Origin: Phellopilus nigrolimitatus
Taxonomy: Eukaryota > Basidiomycota > Agaricomycetes > Hymenochaetales > Hymenochaetaceae
Length of the DNA stretch: 64,000 nucleotides
Direction: 5' to 3'
NCBI GenBank assembly: GCA_021029095.1
Contig: JAJOHG010000002.1
Coordinates: 1,798,001-1,862,000 of the forward strand
Of the stretch, positions 18,985 to 30,520 are shown one piece after another. The stretch's first letter is position 1; each line of letters begins with the position of its first letter. A program made the position numbers and the translations under genes. Under the pieces are notes generated by a model. It made no database searches and was not told where the DNA came from. It saw nothing but the letters and a program-made list of their open reading frames with translations.

Positions 18985-19147
18985 AGGTGACCCCGCAGGT
19001 CATCCGTCATACCCATTCTGACCCGGACCCGCTTGACCCGGATCCGCGGGTCAGTATGACCCACGGGTCCGGGTATGAATTTTGAAAATCTCGTACCGGC
19101 GCAAACGGGTCCGGGTCTACCCACGGATCGACCCGTGCTATGCCCTA
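18985..19147. repeat. palindrome-rich dispersed repeat, copy 3
   Basis: Same ACCCG/CGGGT-rich family as 8520 and 11535, with right end GACCCGTGCTATGCCCTA. A short GC-rich open stretch follows (19148-19240), and then GGGC and GACGC simple repeats around 19465-19520. Confidence 0.55.
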
Positions 19148-20105
19148 GTCGAGGAGGTGCACCTCGTCATCGTCGCCGCCGCCGAGTCGCTCACCAAGAT
19201 GAAGGAGGCCGTCGCGCTCCTTTTGCATGCCGCTGTAAGCGGGTGCGAGCGCGCAAGCAGACAGTAGCAGGTTTGACAATGGCGCGGCCATTCCTTGGTG
19301 AGCCTTTTTATGAGAGTGCGCGAGTTGGCGCTGCCAATCTCTGACTGCTCGGCGGGGTCGAGCGAACATCCACGGGACCGGTCGAGGAGCGCGGGCGGCG
19401 AGCGTGCGGGCGAGCGCGCCGGAGCGTACAGTGGACGGCAGGGGGACGGGCGCGAGGGCCCGACGCAACATGCGGCGGGCGGGCGGGCGGGCGGGCGGGC
19501 TCTGGGACGCGACGCGACGCGGGGCCGGCGGGCTGCGAGCTCTGGGACGCGACGTGTGGCGGGCGGGCGAGCGCGAAGGCACTTTCCCTCCCCTCCTGTT
19601 TAGTGTAAATAGATAATTTTTGTAGTACTATAGTATAATCAGACAATGAAAATACAAAAAAAAAAAAAAACAGAAGACAGAGCTCGCTGTAGCGGAGGGA
19701 GCGGCGGGGAACGATGCGGCGGCGCGTCGGGATCGCGTCGGCCAACCACCTGAGAAAGCATAGGCCAGGGCATGCCGGGGTGCCGGGCATGACTTCCAGA
19801 TGCCTGCCGGTGCCCAGAAGCCCTGCCGGGCAGGGTTTAAAACTAGCACGGTAGGTAAAACCTGGGAAACGTGATAATTACCGGCCCACCAATGGGTGAA
19901 ATGGACTTTCTGTGCACGACTGCTGGCGACCTTGACCCCACATGGGATGTCTGCTCCACACAGCACGTAGACTCCAGCACATGCTCCTCGGCGACGTGCT
20001 TGTAGTCATACAGAGAAAGGAAGAAAAAACAGCACACGGACATCTTCTCGGGGCGCTGTACTGCGCAGGGCCAGCTCGCCTATATAACTACTTCAATTGT
20101 AATGA

Positions 20106-20500
20106 CTAGAATACAGTCCTAATACGTTCACGTTCCTCTTCACATTCCTGGACGGCGTACTTCCAAAAACTGAGCACGAGATTCATGTTGTCCAAACACA
20201 GTTCTGCTTCGGCTTCACCAACCCGCCTCGCACGGGCACGTTCCATATTTCTCTGAGAGAGAATAACCGCTATTGCAGCAACATATGCTTTGAAATAAAA
20301 TCTTTGAAAATGCGTTTCGGAGGGTCCGCTGAGGATGTCATAAAGGTATGTTTTTGCTTGATCTATCTCGTGGTGTGCTGTGGAGTGGGCATTGAGCGGC
20401 AGGCGATAGCCTGTAAGTATGCTGGTCCAGAACAAAACAAATTTGAATAAGCACTGCAGATCACCGCAGATCAGTCAGATGCTCACCTAAATCTTGACAT
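20106..20500 (-). CDS. small helical protein, family copy D
   Basis: Unrecognised 109-aa member. Exon 1 is 20487-20500 (MSRF plus two bases), the intron 20422-20486 (GTGAGC...CCAG), and exon 2 20106-20421. It shows the family pattern DILSGPSETHFQRF, a helical centre with ARARRVGEAEAEL and LVLSFWKYAVQECEEER near the end. It has the same length as copy A, though the sequences have diverged strongly, which argues that a protein of this size is maintained. The TATA box is at 20543-20548. No known domain, signal peptide or membrane segment. Confidence 0.6.
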
Positions 20501-20990
20501 TGTAGATATGTTGAGGTGAGAAAAGCTGCCAGGCATGCATTTTATATAGAAAATGGGCCTGTGCAAAGCGGTGCACAGACAAGTTTGCCAGGATGCAGAT
20601 GGCGCAAACGGCTGCGGGACTCGTATGCGGCACAGAAAGCATTTTGTGTGCGTAGCCTGGCAACTGGAAGGCAGAAGATTTCCTGCAGAGCATGCAGTCT
20701 TGCAGATTGCTTGCAAAGCATGCAGCATTGTTCTACATCCTTGGCAGAAATACCACTGTTTCCAAGACGACTGCAGCTGCATACGTATGCACCATTGCAG
20801 CTCTCTGGTTGTCAGTGATGCGTCTTATATAGAAAATGGGCCTGTGCAAAATGGTGCAGAAAGCATTGTGTGCGTGGTCTGGAAACTGGCAAACAGAAGA
20901 TTGCCCGCAGAGTATGCAGCCTTGAAGATTGCCTGCAAATGCAGCATTGCTGAGACCACGTCCTTGGTGTTCCTGTGAGATCTGCTCGCC
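20501..20990 (-). repeat. upstream repeat block of copy D, partly doubled
   Basis: Matches the promoter blocks of A-C from the TATA box through GTCCTTGGCAGAAA. The first part then repeats in tandem from about 20809. It ends near a segment (21014-21080, CCGCCACCGTCTAGGCCAGCA) that recurs at 18010-18036, marking another duplication border. Confidence 0.65.
20543..20548 (-). promoter_or_regulatory. TATA box of family copy D
   Basis: TATATA 43 bases before the ATG of copy D, in the conserved context. A second copy of the same promoter segment (TCTTATATAGAAAATGGGCC) lies upstream at 20822-20841, a tandem promoter duplication. Confidence 0.65.
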
Positions 20991-21080
20991 GCCTTTTCTC
21001 CTTCGCCCATCGACATCAACAGCAGCAGGCGGCGTGGGCGCCGTCTGGATCCCCCCGCCACCGTCTAGGCCAGCACGCGC

Positions 21081-22063
21081 TCGTGTCGTCTCTCACCGCA
21101 CACTTGCACGCAGTCCCGACCAAGAAAATGTGGCTTACCACAGCGAGGAGATCCCAAATGACAATGACTTCCCTCTTTCTGTACACAAGAGCTCATTCGA
21201 ATACCGCCGGAATTGCGCGCTGTACGCCAGCATGGAGCTCGTGACGCTTCGCACACGTGGTCGCGACTGGCGGGTCCGCTTGGACCCACAAGGCCCTGCG
21301 ACGTCCAAAAAGTATTGCACACCGCCTTATACGGAAAATGTTCCCACCCGCATGGAGAAATAAACCATCCTGGTTCAACTTCACACAAAATTACCGTCTA
21401 AAAATGCAGAAACATCGTTAAAATTTGTGAGATGTCTTGTCATAGATACACGCAATACAAATACAGATATTTTCGACATGACGTGACATACTGGATTTTT
21501 ATATTAGGTAGTGCACAATACTTTCTGACCCACCTGTAGGTTCCTTGACTTGTTCCGTTGATTTAAATATAGCTTTCGAACTGCTACGCTATGTCTCTTA
21601 GCAGTTTACGTCGTGCTTAAGTGAAGACGGTACTTGCTGCATTGGAGTTATGCCGATTCTAAGCCATCACGAGTATCCTTCTCGAGTTGCCGATATCTTG
21701 CGCTCGTCTGCAGACTGTATGCCTTTCTTACCGGGAACTGTCAGAAAGCTCTATGAAAAGTACACGGGAGAAAGCGGTTCAAATTTAGCTTCCGATTGTC
21801 ACAGCTCGTCGACTCGGAGTCAGAGCCGCCACTTCATGCAGGTGAGCCGCTTTGCTTTTGTCTCTTTGTTCGTGCACTTTCGTGGCACCTCAAGGTGCTT
21901 TTTGTTTCTTCAAATCTTCTAATATAAAGGCCGACGTTTCAAGAAGTAAAGCGGCTCTCAAATCACCGCACTGAGCTCGACGTTTGAACGTACTCGATCC
22001 GCTTACGGCATCCTTTGACAGAAACACCAACCTTTATTTTAGCTGGCGCTGATTTGCAGTGAC
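21081..22063. other. right border of the island
   Basis: One open stretch (about 21110-21363, plus strand, ending NVPTRMEK) could be a gene remnant, but I do not recognise it. Another open stretch 21650-21841 ends in a good donor (CAG/GTGAGC) yet cannot be joined in frame to the F-box gene downstream, and looks like leader sequence. Nothing here is called as a gene. Confidence 0.4.
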
Positions 22064-23506
22064 ATGGCGCGTGAGTCTCTTCGATTTATGCGCACAATGA
22101 ATTCTTTTGAAGCTCCTCGTTCTTTTTAAGTGCACGGAAGGCTCGGACACAATATTTCTGTCGAGGGTGCAGTGCCGACTCGGATTGCCCAGCGACTTCC
22201 GCCAGAGGTCGTTCGAGAAATCTTTCTTGCGTGTCTTGCCCGCGACCATCACCGTCTTTCGAGTCGTGAGGCGCCTTGGAACGTCTCGCAGACCTGCAGA
22301 TATTGGCGCGATATCGCATTGGAGACAAGCCAGCTGTGGGCCTTTCTAGACTACAACTCCAATCAGGGTATCTCACTCCTGGCATTCGAAGTCGTTCTGG
22401 ATACCTGGTTGCTCAGATCGAAGAAATCGCTCTTGTATTATAAGATCGACATATCCATCTCGGATGTAGGCCCGGATTTAAATAAACGCGACAATGCTAT
22501 AGTCGAGCGGATCGTCGAGGCTGTATTTCAACACCAGAGCCGGTGGAGGAACCTGTCTTTGTTATTTGATGGCTTCTGGCCTTCTAAGGGATTTTTCATG
22601 GAGGCGTCGTCTATGCCAGAGACAGAGAACCTTGAATTGTGCTTTGGCGGAGGTTTCGTCCTTGAAGCTTTCACGCTTGACCTCGCTTCAGCTCCCGACA
22701 TAAAAGAGCTCGTTCTCGAATGCGCTTATATTTCCAGACCAATCCCTGAACACCTACAGCTGACAAATTTGAGGAGCTGTACGCTCAGGTTTTCTGAACC
22801 ACCAGACGATGACCAGCTTGCAGATGGTTGTATTCAACTCCTGCACGCCGCTCCCAATATCGAGGAGTTCGTAACTGAATTTGAAGGCATTTATTCCTCT
22901 TCACCTCCACTTTCGTCACCGATAACCCTACCTCTTCTCCGCTATCTGTACATGGTCGATTCTATAGACGTCACTTTCATCCTTGAGCAGCTCACGGCTC
23001 CTGGTCTTACTAGCTTGATGGTCGGTTCCGAGCACGAGGATTCCGGCCATGTTCTCCTAAATTTTATTAAACGGTCGCAGCCTCCTTTGACAGTTCTCAA
23101 AGTCTGGGAAGGGTTTACGGAAGAGGAATATCTCATCGAGGCTCTGCGGCTTCTGCCTGCGTTACAGAATCTTCAGATAGCAGACTCTTCCCTTTCTGCG
23201 CATTTCCTGGAGGCGTTTTCTGTCAGGCGAGATCAACAGACCACTGATACACTGTGTCCGTCGTTGTCCGCGGTCTCCGTTCTCAGAAATTCTGGATGGG
23301 GAGGTATGGAAGGCTTAGTTGCTTATATGCTCCTGTCCAGATGGAATGCGCTTGAAGAATTCGAGGAGTTCGAGTTCGCGAAAATTGATTGCGACATGGA
23401 GAAAGTAATGGACATGGATGCGATACGGAACTGCATCGACAAAGGGCTTCAAATAAGAAACCGCCCTTATGCTGATATACACCCGTTACGCTTATATACA
23501 GACTGA
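22064..23506 (+). CDS. F-box/LRR-like protein 1
   Basis: Probable substrate adaptor of an SCF ubiquitin ligase: the F-box binds Skp1, and the remainder, with leucine-rich repeat character, would choose the target. Model: a 7-nt first exon 22064-22070 (ATGGCGC), a 60-nt intron and exon 22131-23506 (460 aa). This start was chosen because the paralogue at 52654-54093 has the identical arrangement and phase. The F-box is near residues 24-70 (RLPPEVVREIFLACLARD...WNVSQTCRYWRDIAL). The rest contains irregular leucine-rich segments (LRSCTLRF, LPALQNLQIADSSL). It is the first core gene to the right of the repeat island. Agaricomycetes carry large families of such genes, and the target is unknown. Confidence 0.85.
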
Positions 23507-23587
23507 TACGCTCGAGTAGAACTTCCGTCGATTCAGAGTCGGTAGAATCATCAAGGAGTCTAGCCTCTTTTTCTCTCTTGTACCTTG

Positions 23588-23791
23588 CTAATTAGTTTCA
23601 GTATCCTTCCGTGGTTTAAACTTCCAGCCTTTAGGCAGCTTCAGGCAGTTCTGCTGTGAGCCAAGTGTGCAACGTAGCTGCACAATGGAGCCTGGAGCTA
23701 TACCATCTTGTGACAGAACTAATTCTCGTGGGCCAGAAACGCATTTCGGTTTGTTGATCCTCAGAGACATGATTGACGACGATCGACGCAT
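23588..23791 (-). CDS. small hypothetical ORF
   Basis: An ATG-initiated frame of 67 codons ending close to the 3' end of the F-box gene, on the opposite strand. The C-terminus (LPKGWKFKPRKDTETN) looks protein-like, but I recognise no family and see no introns. It could be a gene remnant or chance. Confidence 0.2.
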   Translation of the reverse strand: MRRSSSIMSLRINKPKCVSGPRELVLSQDGIAPGSIVQLRCTLGSQQNCLKLPKGWKFKPRKDTETN

Positions 23792-24440
23792 CAGCTGAGG
23801 CTAAATGCTAAAAAAGAATCCATAAACAGTCTCACTCAAAATATTGTCCTTTAATGTCCCTAAATTGACGAAGTTGCAAAGAGGGGAAGGGAGAATACTC
23901 CATTCTAGAGCTGAGCATCTTAATTCGAATCATAGACAAGACGCCAAGAAATCCAAGTAGACTCTAGCTATGCTTCTCCCAAACAACCCGTTAGTTTCAC
24001 CTGAAACTAGGTACCTATTCGGCACTCGCCTCCATGACACTCTACGAATTGTTATATTCCAGACGCGCTAAACATCTGGTGATTTGAAAAAGACCGCTAT
24101 ACCTGCGGGTGCTGCTTCGTACGTTTCAGTGTTTTCATCTTTGTACAACCATCAACGACCGGGTCCATCCTGGCAAGGATTTGTCGAGTCTCAATTCCTT
24201 CGGTCCCCAAAGAGTCGTGTAACGTAATTCCATTGAAGACCGACCCAACGCACCCCCACACGACTAAGGCGCACCATAATCATTATTTGTGTGACGCTGG
24301 GCAGGTCTTATGCAGTGTTAGACACCGTCCCGCACATATTTTGTGTTTCCCATTACCCCGATGCTCCTACCTTCAACTTTCCCGCTTATGCGAGTCGTCT
24401 GGCCCGTTTTATGACAAAGCGAACGAATCCTTCGTTTGGA

Positions 24441-25079
24441 TTAAATAACGCACTCGTGCTCGATGATGGAGGCATCCTCGACAGTAATTTCCAAAGCCTT
24501 CATGTGAGCTTTTGCTTCTGCCGCGAACAGCTTCCAGATAATCGTAGACACTTGTAGTACTGAAGGTCCTATCGGCACAATGGTTGGCCGTCTTCACGTT
24601 GGCTCCGGCTCGCTCGCCCTTTCAAATCCAAGTTGAAGGCGGATCAGTCCATTTTCACGGGGAGCAAGTGCTCCGCCTCATACACTGAGTCTTCAAACAA
24701 GCCATGCGGAGTATTCGCCGATGGCTCTGAACAACGACGTCGCGGTCGACGGCGGGCTACCGCCTTCACTGACTACGCAAAGACGGATAAGTGCATCGAA
24801 GAGCGCTTCCAAGAGCCAATTCTTGGGACGTACGTTCGCATAAACATGCCCGCTATCGGCGACGTCGCACGACTAAAAGCCAATCTTGTTCTCGCCGCGT
24901 GCGTGAAAACCACTGGAGGTGGTGCAAATGCTCCTGCGCACCTAAGTTGTCATGATGACTTTCGTTTGTTCGCTTGCGTGCTGGAACTGTACGATATAAT
25001 TGCAAGAGGTTTGACGCGATCCAGCATCGGAGAGATGAGGAAGCGGGTTGAGCTTGTCGCGGTCAGAAAGCATGAGCAT
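24441..25079 (-). pseudogene. exon-like segments of an unidentified minus-strand gene
   Basis: Three stretches on the minus strand look coding by composition. 25079-24942 starts MLMLSDRDKLNPLPHL. 24872-24693 follows a TTTTAG acceptor and reads KNWLLEALFDALIRL. About 24580-24441 reads WKLFAAEAKAHMKALE. I could not join them with convincing donors, and two end in stop codons, so this may be a decayed gene divergent from the TyrRS gene. The family is not recognised. A 663-base open frame on the plus strand over the same region looks non-coding. Confidence 0.3.
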
Positions 25080-25119
25080 GATTTTCCAAAAGCGGCTTTT
25101 CCTCTTCCCTCACAGCGGC

Positions 25120-26911
25120 ATGCGACTCTCTCAAAGCATCGTCCGAAATGCTCTCAACACACCACGACGCCCAAGAACATGCTGTCGACGCTATCACTTT
25201 GCAACGGAGCTCATGAACGACCTCGATGCGCGAGGAATGATTTCGCAAACGACAAAGTAAGGGCAGCAAGAATCATTCGAACAAGACTCTTTTAACAACA
25301 ACTTCTCAAGGAAGTCACTCAGCAATCGCTCAGAGTCTCGAAGACGAAACGCGGACAGTATATCTAGGGATAGACCCGACTGCCAAGTCTCTTCATGTTG
25401 GACACCTGCTACCGCTCATGTCGCTTTTGCATTTTTATCTTCGTGGTCATAATGTGATTCCTTTGGTGAGTTTTCCTTGCCTGCATTGAGTGTTCCTTTG
25501 TTTCTGAAAAACGCGCGAACCAGATAGGCGGAGCAACAGGACTTGTCGGGGATCCATCTGGAAAGCTGGAGGAACGGACTCCGTTGGGAGAACAGAAGGC
25601 AGTCGACAACGTCGCAAGCCTGACGAATGCTGCGGACAGCTTCTTCGAATCCGCGGCTACCTATGCGTCCGAAAGACTTGGACCCTCAGAGAAGGTGCTC
25701 TCAAAACCAGTCGTGGCGAACAACGTGGAATGGCTCGGCTCGTTGAGCCTGCTGGAGTTTTTGACGAAGGCGGGGAGACACGCGAGGGTGCCGACCATGA
25801 TAGCTCGTGACAGGTGAGTCGAGCGGCCTTCGTAATAAAAATGACACGCCTGAGCGCCACTGCCCAGCGTCAAGATTCGCATGAATTCACAGCAGGGAAT
25901 CTCGTTCACCGAGTTCACATACCAACTGCTCCAGGCGTACGATTTCTACCACCTCTACCACACACGTGGATGCACACTCCAGCTCGGCGGTTCCGACCAG
26001 TGGGGAAACATCCTCTCCGGTGTTGATCTCATTGATCGCACACGCAGCAGGGATGGTCTTGCCGCCCAGGGCATCACGACACCGTTGCTCACAACGGCAT
26101 CAGGGGCGAAGTTCGGAAAGAGCGAAGGGAATGCAGTTTGGCTGGATCGCCAACTGACCAGCGTACTTGATTTCTATCAGGTACATTTCTATAGTACTGT
26201 TTTTACTTGTCTATTACTTATTGCTCTTGACACAGTTCTTCTTGCGCACTGCAGATATAGACGTTGGGAAGTATTTACGAATGTTCACACTTCTCTCAAT
26301 AGATGAGATATCTGTGATTATGGAAGAACACGAGGTACGGCTCAGCTTGCTCTATCAGTTTTACTAACGCTCACCCGGATACAGCGTGCACCCGAAAAAA
26401 GGAAGGCACAGCGCATACTCGCGGAAGAGCTGGTAGAGCTGATCCACGGCAGTAAGCACATAGATCTTTGCGCAGTCGTTCCCTTTCTAACTGATTATTT
26501 GCAGAATCAGCCGTCCACCACGCACGCATCGCCACTCAGATCCTCTTTGAAACTTCCTTCGTCGACTTATCCGCGAAAGATATTATCAGCGCGCTTGACG
26601 GCGATCCGCGCCTAGCGCATTGCGTACGGAACGAAACTTTAGGGCAGTTGGTATGGAAGCTCGCTGCTAAACACGGTCTGGTCAGTAGCAACAGTAAGTC
26701 TGGCATCCTCATCCCTCGATTCGCCCTTTTGATATAACCTTTGCTCCGTGATTAAGGTGAAGCGCGTAGGCTGGCCGACGCGAAGGGTCTGTATCTCAAC
26801 AATCTCGCTGTCGACTCTAAGCAGACGTTGCATGAATCGGACCTTCTAGACAGTGGTGTCGCCATCCTGAGAGCTGGCAAGGAAAAGCATATGGTTCTAG
26901 CAGTTCTATGA
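25120..26911 (+). CDS. MSY1: mitochondrial tyrosyl-tRNA synthetase
   Basis: Class I aminoacyl-tRNA synthetase that charges mitochondrial tRNA-Tyr. Model (466 aa): exons 25120-25256, 25315-25465, 25524-25813, 25868-26180, 26236-26334, 26385-26451, 26505-26693 and 26757-26911. All phases agree; the first acceptor (25313-25314) was chosen for frame. The N-terminus is basic and Arg/Ser rich ([19 protein letters not shown]), as in a mitochondrial targeting peptide. Catalytic signatures are [20 protein letters not shown] (HIGH motif), GGSDQWGNI for tyrosine binding, and KFGKSEG as the KMSKS motif. The C-terminus has the S4-like tRNA-binding part ([14 protein letters not shown]). It converges on the TM9SF gene, with stop codons 87 bases apart. 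Confidence 0.93.
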
Positions 26912-26998
26912 GTCATAAAATAATTTCGCAAGCGTAGTGGTACGATATATACTCCTGTACGAGTGCAAACGGGAATAATGGCATTTTTTTCTCGAAGT

Positions 26999-29691
26999 CT
27001 AGTCGATGCGGATGGCGCTATAGAGCTTCCGCACTGCCCAGTAGCTTGCCAGGAAACCGATCGTTCCTGTTGAAGATAGCATATCAAGTCAGAAGAGCGG
27101 TGTTGCGCAGAAGAGGGAAAACCTCACCTGTAATCAAGAAGTCCAAGAGGACGAGCAGAAGGAGATACCCAAGGTAAAGGACCACGCTCGACAGCGAGTC
27201 CAGCGAAAGCCTCGAGAGCCAATAGTACAGGCCGTACAGGAGCAGCCAGAATGCGCTGCCGCCGCCCGTGAGAAACGCGCGCCAGTGCCAGCGGTATTCT
27301 TCCGCACAGAGCTGGAAGTACGTGAAGAGGATGGTGACTGTTGCGGTCGTAAGCGAGACGACGCCTGCGGTGAGCGCGAGGAACCCGAAGGCATAATACG
27401 CGCGCGAGGCGAAGAGGCTGGAGAGGACGAAGTACAGCTCGACGAAGGCCGCGCCTATATTGATGTTAGCTAGGAGGAGAGTTCCGAGTAACGAGGCTTA
27501 CCGAATGGCAGGATCCCACTGAGAATCGCAGCCCACTGTGAAACTTAAGTCAAGTATTAATCTAGCCATAAAATTACGATATGACTTACATATGGACGAA
27601 GGTATTTGGGTGCAGGCGGGATCTGTCTGGGAATCGGGTTTACTCGAACTGGATGAGACACAGCCTATAAATGGTTACTTCAGATTATTACGTGCAATTG
27701 ACACTTGCTCGCAGTCACACGTACCCCGTGCTTAGATCCAAAATAAGCCCCGATAGACGAAAGCGGGGCGGAGATACCGAACCATAGTATCACGACGAAC
27801 AACATCGTTCCGAGTGGCACGGCTCCCGAGGAGCCTGCAACAAGTAGGAAGAAATTCAACAAGAACACGATGGCGAACACGACGGTCGGGAGCATAGTGG
27901 CAGTAAGGAATGTGTTTTTCCTTTGGTTTGTGCCGCCTAGAGAGGCATACACTCGACTCGAGATATATCCCCCAATACTGACAGAAGAAATTTTAGCTTG
28001 CTCTACACGACAAAATTGAAAACAGAGACACATACCTTCCAAAAAACGTCCAGCATATCATCATCACGGTGGCTAAAGCTCCACGGTTTGAAGGAGACAA
28101 GAACCCCAGAAGAGCAAATACTGTTGGTGCCAATTTAGCAAGACCGTTTCCTGTCTCAGCTTCTGGTCAACTCACAAAGTGTCACGCCAACCATAGCACA
28201 CAACTGCGCGCCATTCCCGACAATTACGGAGAGAATAAGTGGATTCTGTGGTGCCCTGAAAACCTCGCCGTGAACCAACTTCCAGCCAAAATCTTCCTGG
28301 ACGTCTTCCTGGAAAAGAAATATTAGCACACTGTGGTTTAAACAAACGTTCTCCGTACACTCAAGTCGATAGCATTGTACCGTGAAATCTGGTACGAAAC
28401 AATTCAGTGATTCACGAAGCAAATGCTGTTTATTCATTACACTTACATCTCTTGATATGCTTCGGTAAATGATCATGCCGACCATGATGCAGAGGAAAAC
28501 GACGATAGCCAGTGAGTTGATGAGACTAAACCAATGAATACGCGGGTCGAAAATGTGTAAATAATTATCCCAGCGAGTGGCCTATGGGGGGTGTTAGCCG
28601 ACATTACTTAGATGTCAATAGGCTGAAACCTTACCCAGGGCGTGTCAGATTCCTGTCCGTTTTGATCAGTATATTTGCAATTATATTTAGTAGAGGCTTA
28701 GTAACTTACAGTCCAAAATACCCGGTATGTATAGCGGACTTGGGTTTCCTGTCTTTCGTTCAAGAACAGAGCTGAACTAGAGGTTTCGCATGTAGTGACA
28801 TCCTGATTGCCACCCAAACTACAGGAAGTCATAATCAATGTCTCTTATAGAGGGCCAAGACCGACCTTGAAGGCCAAACCAGGACCCCAACAACTCTGTA
28901 AACGCCAGGTCTGGGTTCATGATATCTATCCGAGAAATTGAGTAGTCATTCACGACGAACTAGTAAAATCCCATCCACCTTATATAGATATCGTAGTTGT
29001 TATTCAATGCCGGACGCTCCACATATTCCTCTTCATCGTCTCCAAGGTTGAATCCCATGTCAAAGAATACTTCGCCAGATTTAAGGTCCTTCTTCATTTC
29101 CGCAGCAGGCAACCCATCGACGAGCCAGTTGAGAGCGTAATCTTCTTTGATGCGGTCGTTGATGAATTTTGCATCCTCTGGAGGTACATTCGTACTACAG
29201 AGAGCCTGACAAGTGCCATTGTTACGCAGCATTTCGATCTGCAACAGATTCATCAACCGTAAAGTATTCATACAGTGAGACTAAACGCACGTCATATTTG
29301 GAGTTGAAGATGCGGTCTCCGAACAGTATAGATCCTAGCGACTCGGGCTGCTTTTCAGCTCCTTCATCTGGAGTACAGAAGTGAAAGGCAGGGTTGTAAT
29401 AATCATCTGGAAATGCGTCAGTCAGACAAGTCGTGCAAATGGTGAAGAACCTACAATTAATCATGGATTTCTGGTATTGTTCCCTATGAGCTTCTTTGTA
29501 GGACAAAAAGGGAAGACTCATACCAGTTTTGCGTTATCGGCGGCACCAATCATAGGTGTGAGTGCATTCACGAACAACTCAACGCGTTCGCCTGCCTGGT
29601 AGTCGCGCGGAGCGGCACCTGGAAGGTAGAACGCGTCGACGCAGGTCGACAGAAGGCCGACAAAGACGAGATTTGCTGCGAATCTTCGCAT
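26999..29691 (-). CDS. TM9SF / EMP70 nonaspanin membrane protein
   Basis: Endosome/Golgi membrane protein of the transmembrane-9 superfamily. Sixteen exons, listed 5' to 3' on the minus strand: 29524-29691, 29455-29470, 29291-29406, 28979-29238, 28866-28925, 28710-28818, 28635-28652, 28447-28581, 28359-28388, 28176-28308, 28036-28120, 27725-27977, 27590-27664, 27502-27535, 27128-27454 and 26999-27066 (628 aa). There is a signal peptide, then the family start FYLPGAAPRDYQAGERVEL. The luminal domain has NYDYYNPAFHFC and DYALNWLVDGLPAAE. Nine membrane helices begin with HWFSLINSLAIVVFL, and FGWKLVHGEVFR and HPVRVNPIPRQIPP lie between them. The C-terminal RKLYSAIRID matches the family's KxD/E-like coat-binding tail. 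Exons of 16 and 18 nt were placed by homology and phase. Confidence 0.93.
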
Positions 29692-30520
29692 CTTGCGTCG
29701 TACGACACTCCCTCGTCGTCGAGGAAGACAGCCAGAAACTTAGTACGTAGAGTTGATGTAGAGCGTCGTGGACGTGTCGACAGCGGTCTCGACGCTCCGG
29801 TAGCCGTGCATGCTGCGCGCAGCAAGCGTGGGAACTTGGACGTCCGTGCCAGCTCTTGCACATAGTACGTTATGGACGACAAACAATTTGTGAACTAACG
29901 CTATGGGACAAGCTCTGACTGACTGTCCTTCGTCCATTGAGCCAAATAACAAAATTCTCGTGAACCTTTTAGTCTGACTCGACACCTCCGCTCCGCTCAA
30001 CTTTTACAATCCATGTACCGTGCTACATATTTCCTCTGGGTCCTTACTTTTCGATTCTGGAGAGGCAGCGCTGTACTGAATCCTAGTTTGACACTGCGCG
30101 GTGGCACATCGGTTTAAATGACCCGCTCAGAGCTGTTTGCATTATACTAGTCAAAGAAAGATCAGGCTCGCTTCACGCCGATATTGGATTTACACTTACT
30201 GAAAGTACCGAATTTCAAAGGATCGTGGATCACTCTCGTCGAAACGGACAAGAAAGGCTTTTCTAGATCCAACTTGCTATGAGAAAATAGCCTCTGACTG
30301 GGAGCTTGGTTGAACACGCGCTGGCGTGGGACTCGGATTTACAACAGCGAGACCTTATCAAAAGCACTTCAGCTGGTTCTTTTTTTCCATTACCATTTGA
30401 GTAAATACTTCCACCACGCCTTCGAGAAGAGCGTAAACACCACAACCCGATGCGACTTGGGTCTCAACTCAACTCCAGTGTTCCAACCGTCTTTCAAGTT
30501 GCACAGACTCCGACTTGAAT
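29692..30520. other. divergent intergenic region
   Basis: 830 bp between the divergent TM9SF and MET2-like genes. Open frames near 29740-30000 have no recognisable content and probably fall in the TM9SF leader. No other gene seen. Confidence 0.5.

Noticed and set aside
19404..19616. Gly/Arg-rich ORFs in GGGC repeats
   Set aside because: The coding appearance comes from simple GGGC and GACGC repeats.
21650..21841. Extra 5' exon for F-box gene 1
   Set aside because: Joining to the micro-exon from this phase gives an immediate TGA, and the paralogue supports a start at the micro-exon.
24633..25295. 220-codon plus-strand frame
   Set aside because: Overlaps the TyrRS start in another frame, has no motif, and the minus strand shows better coding character.
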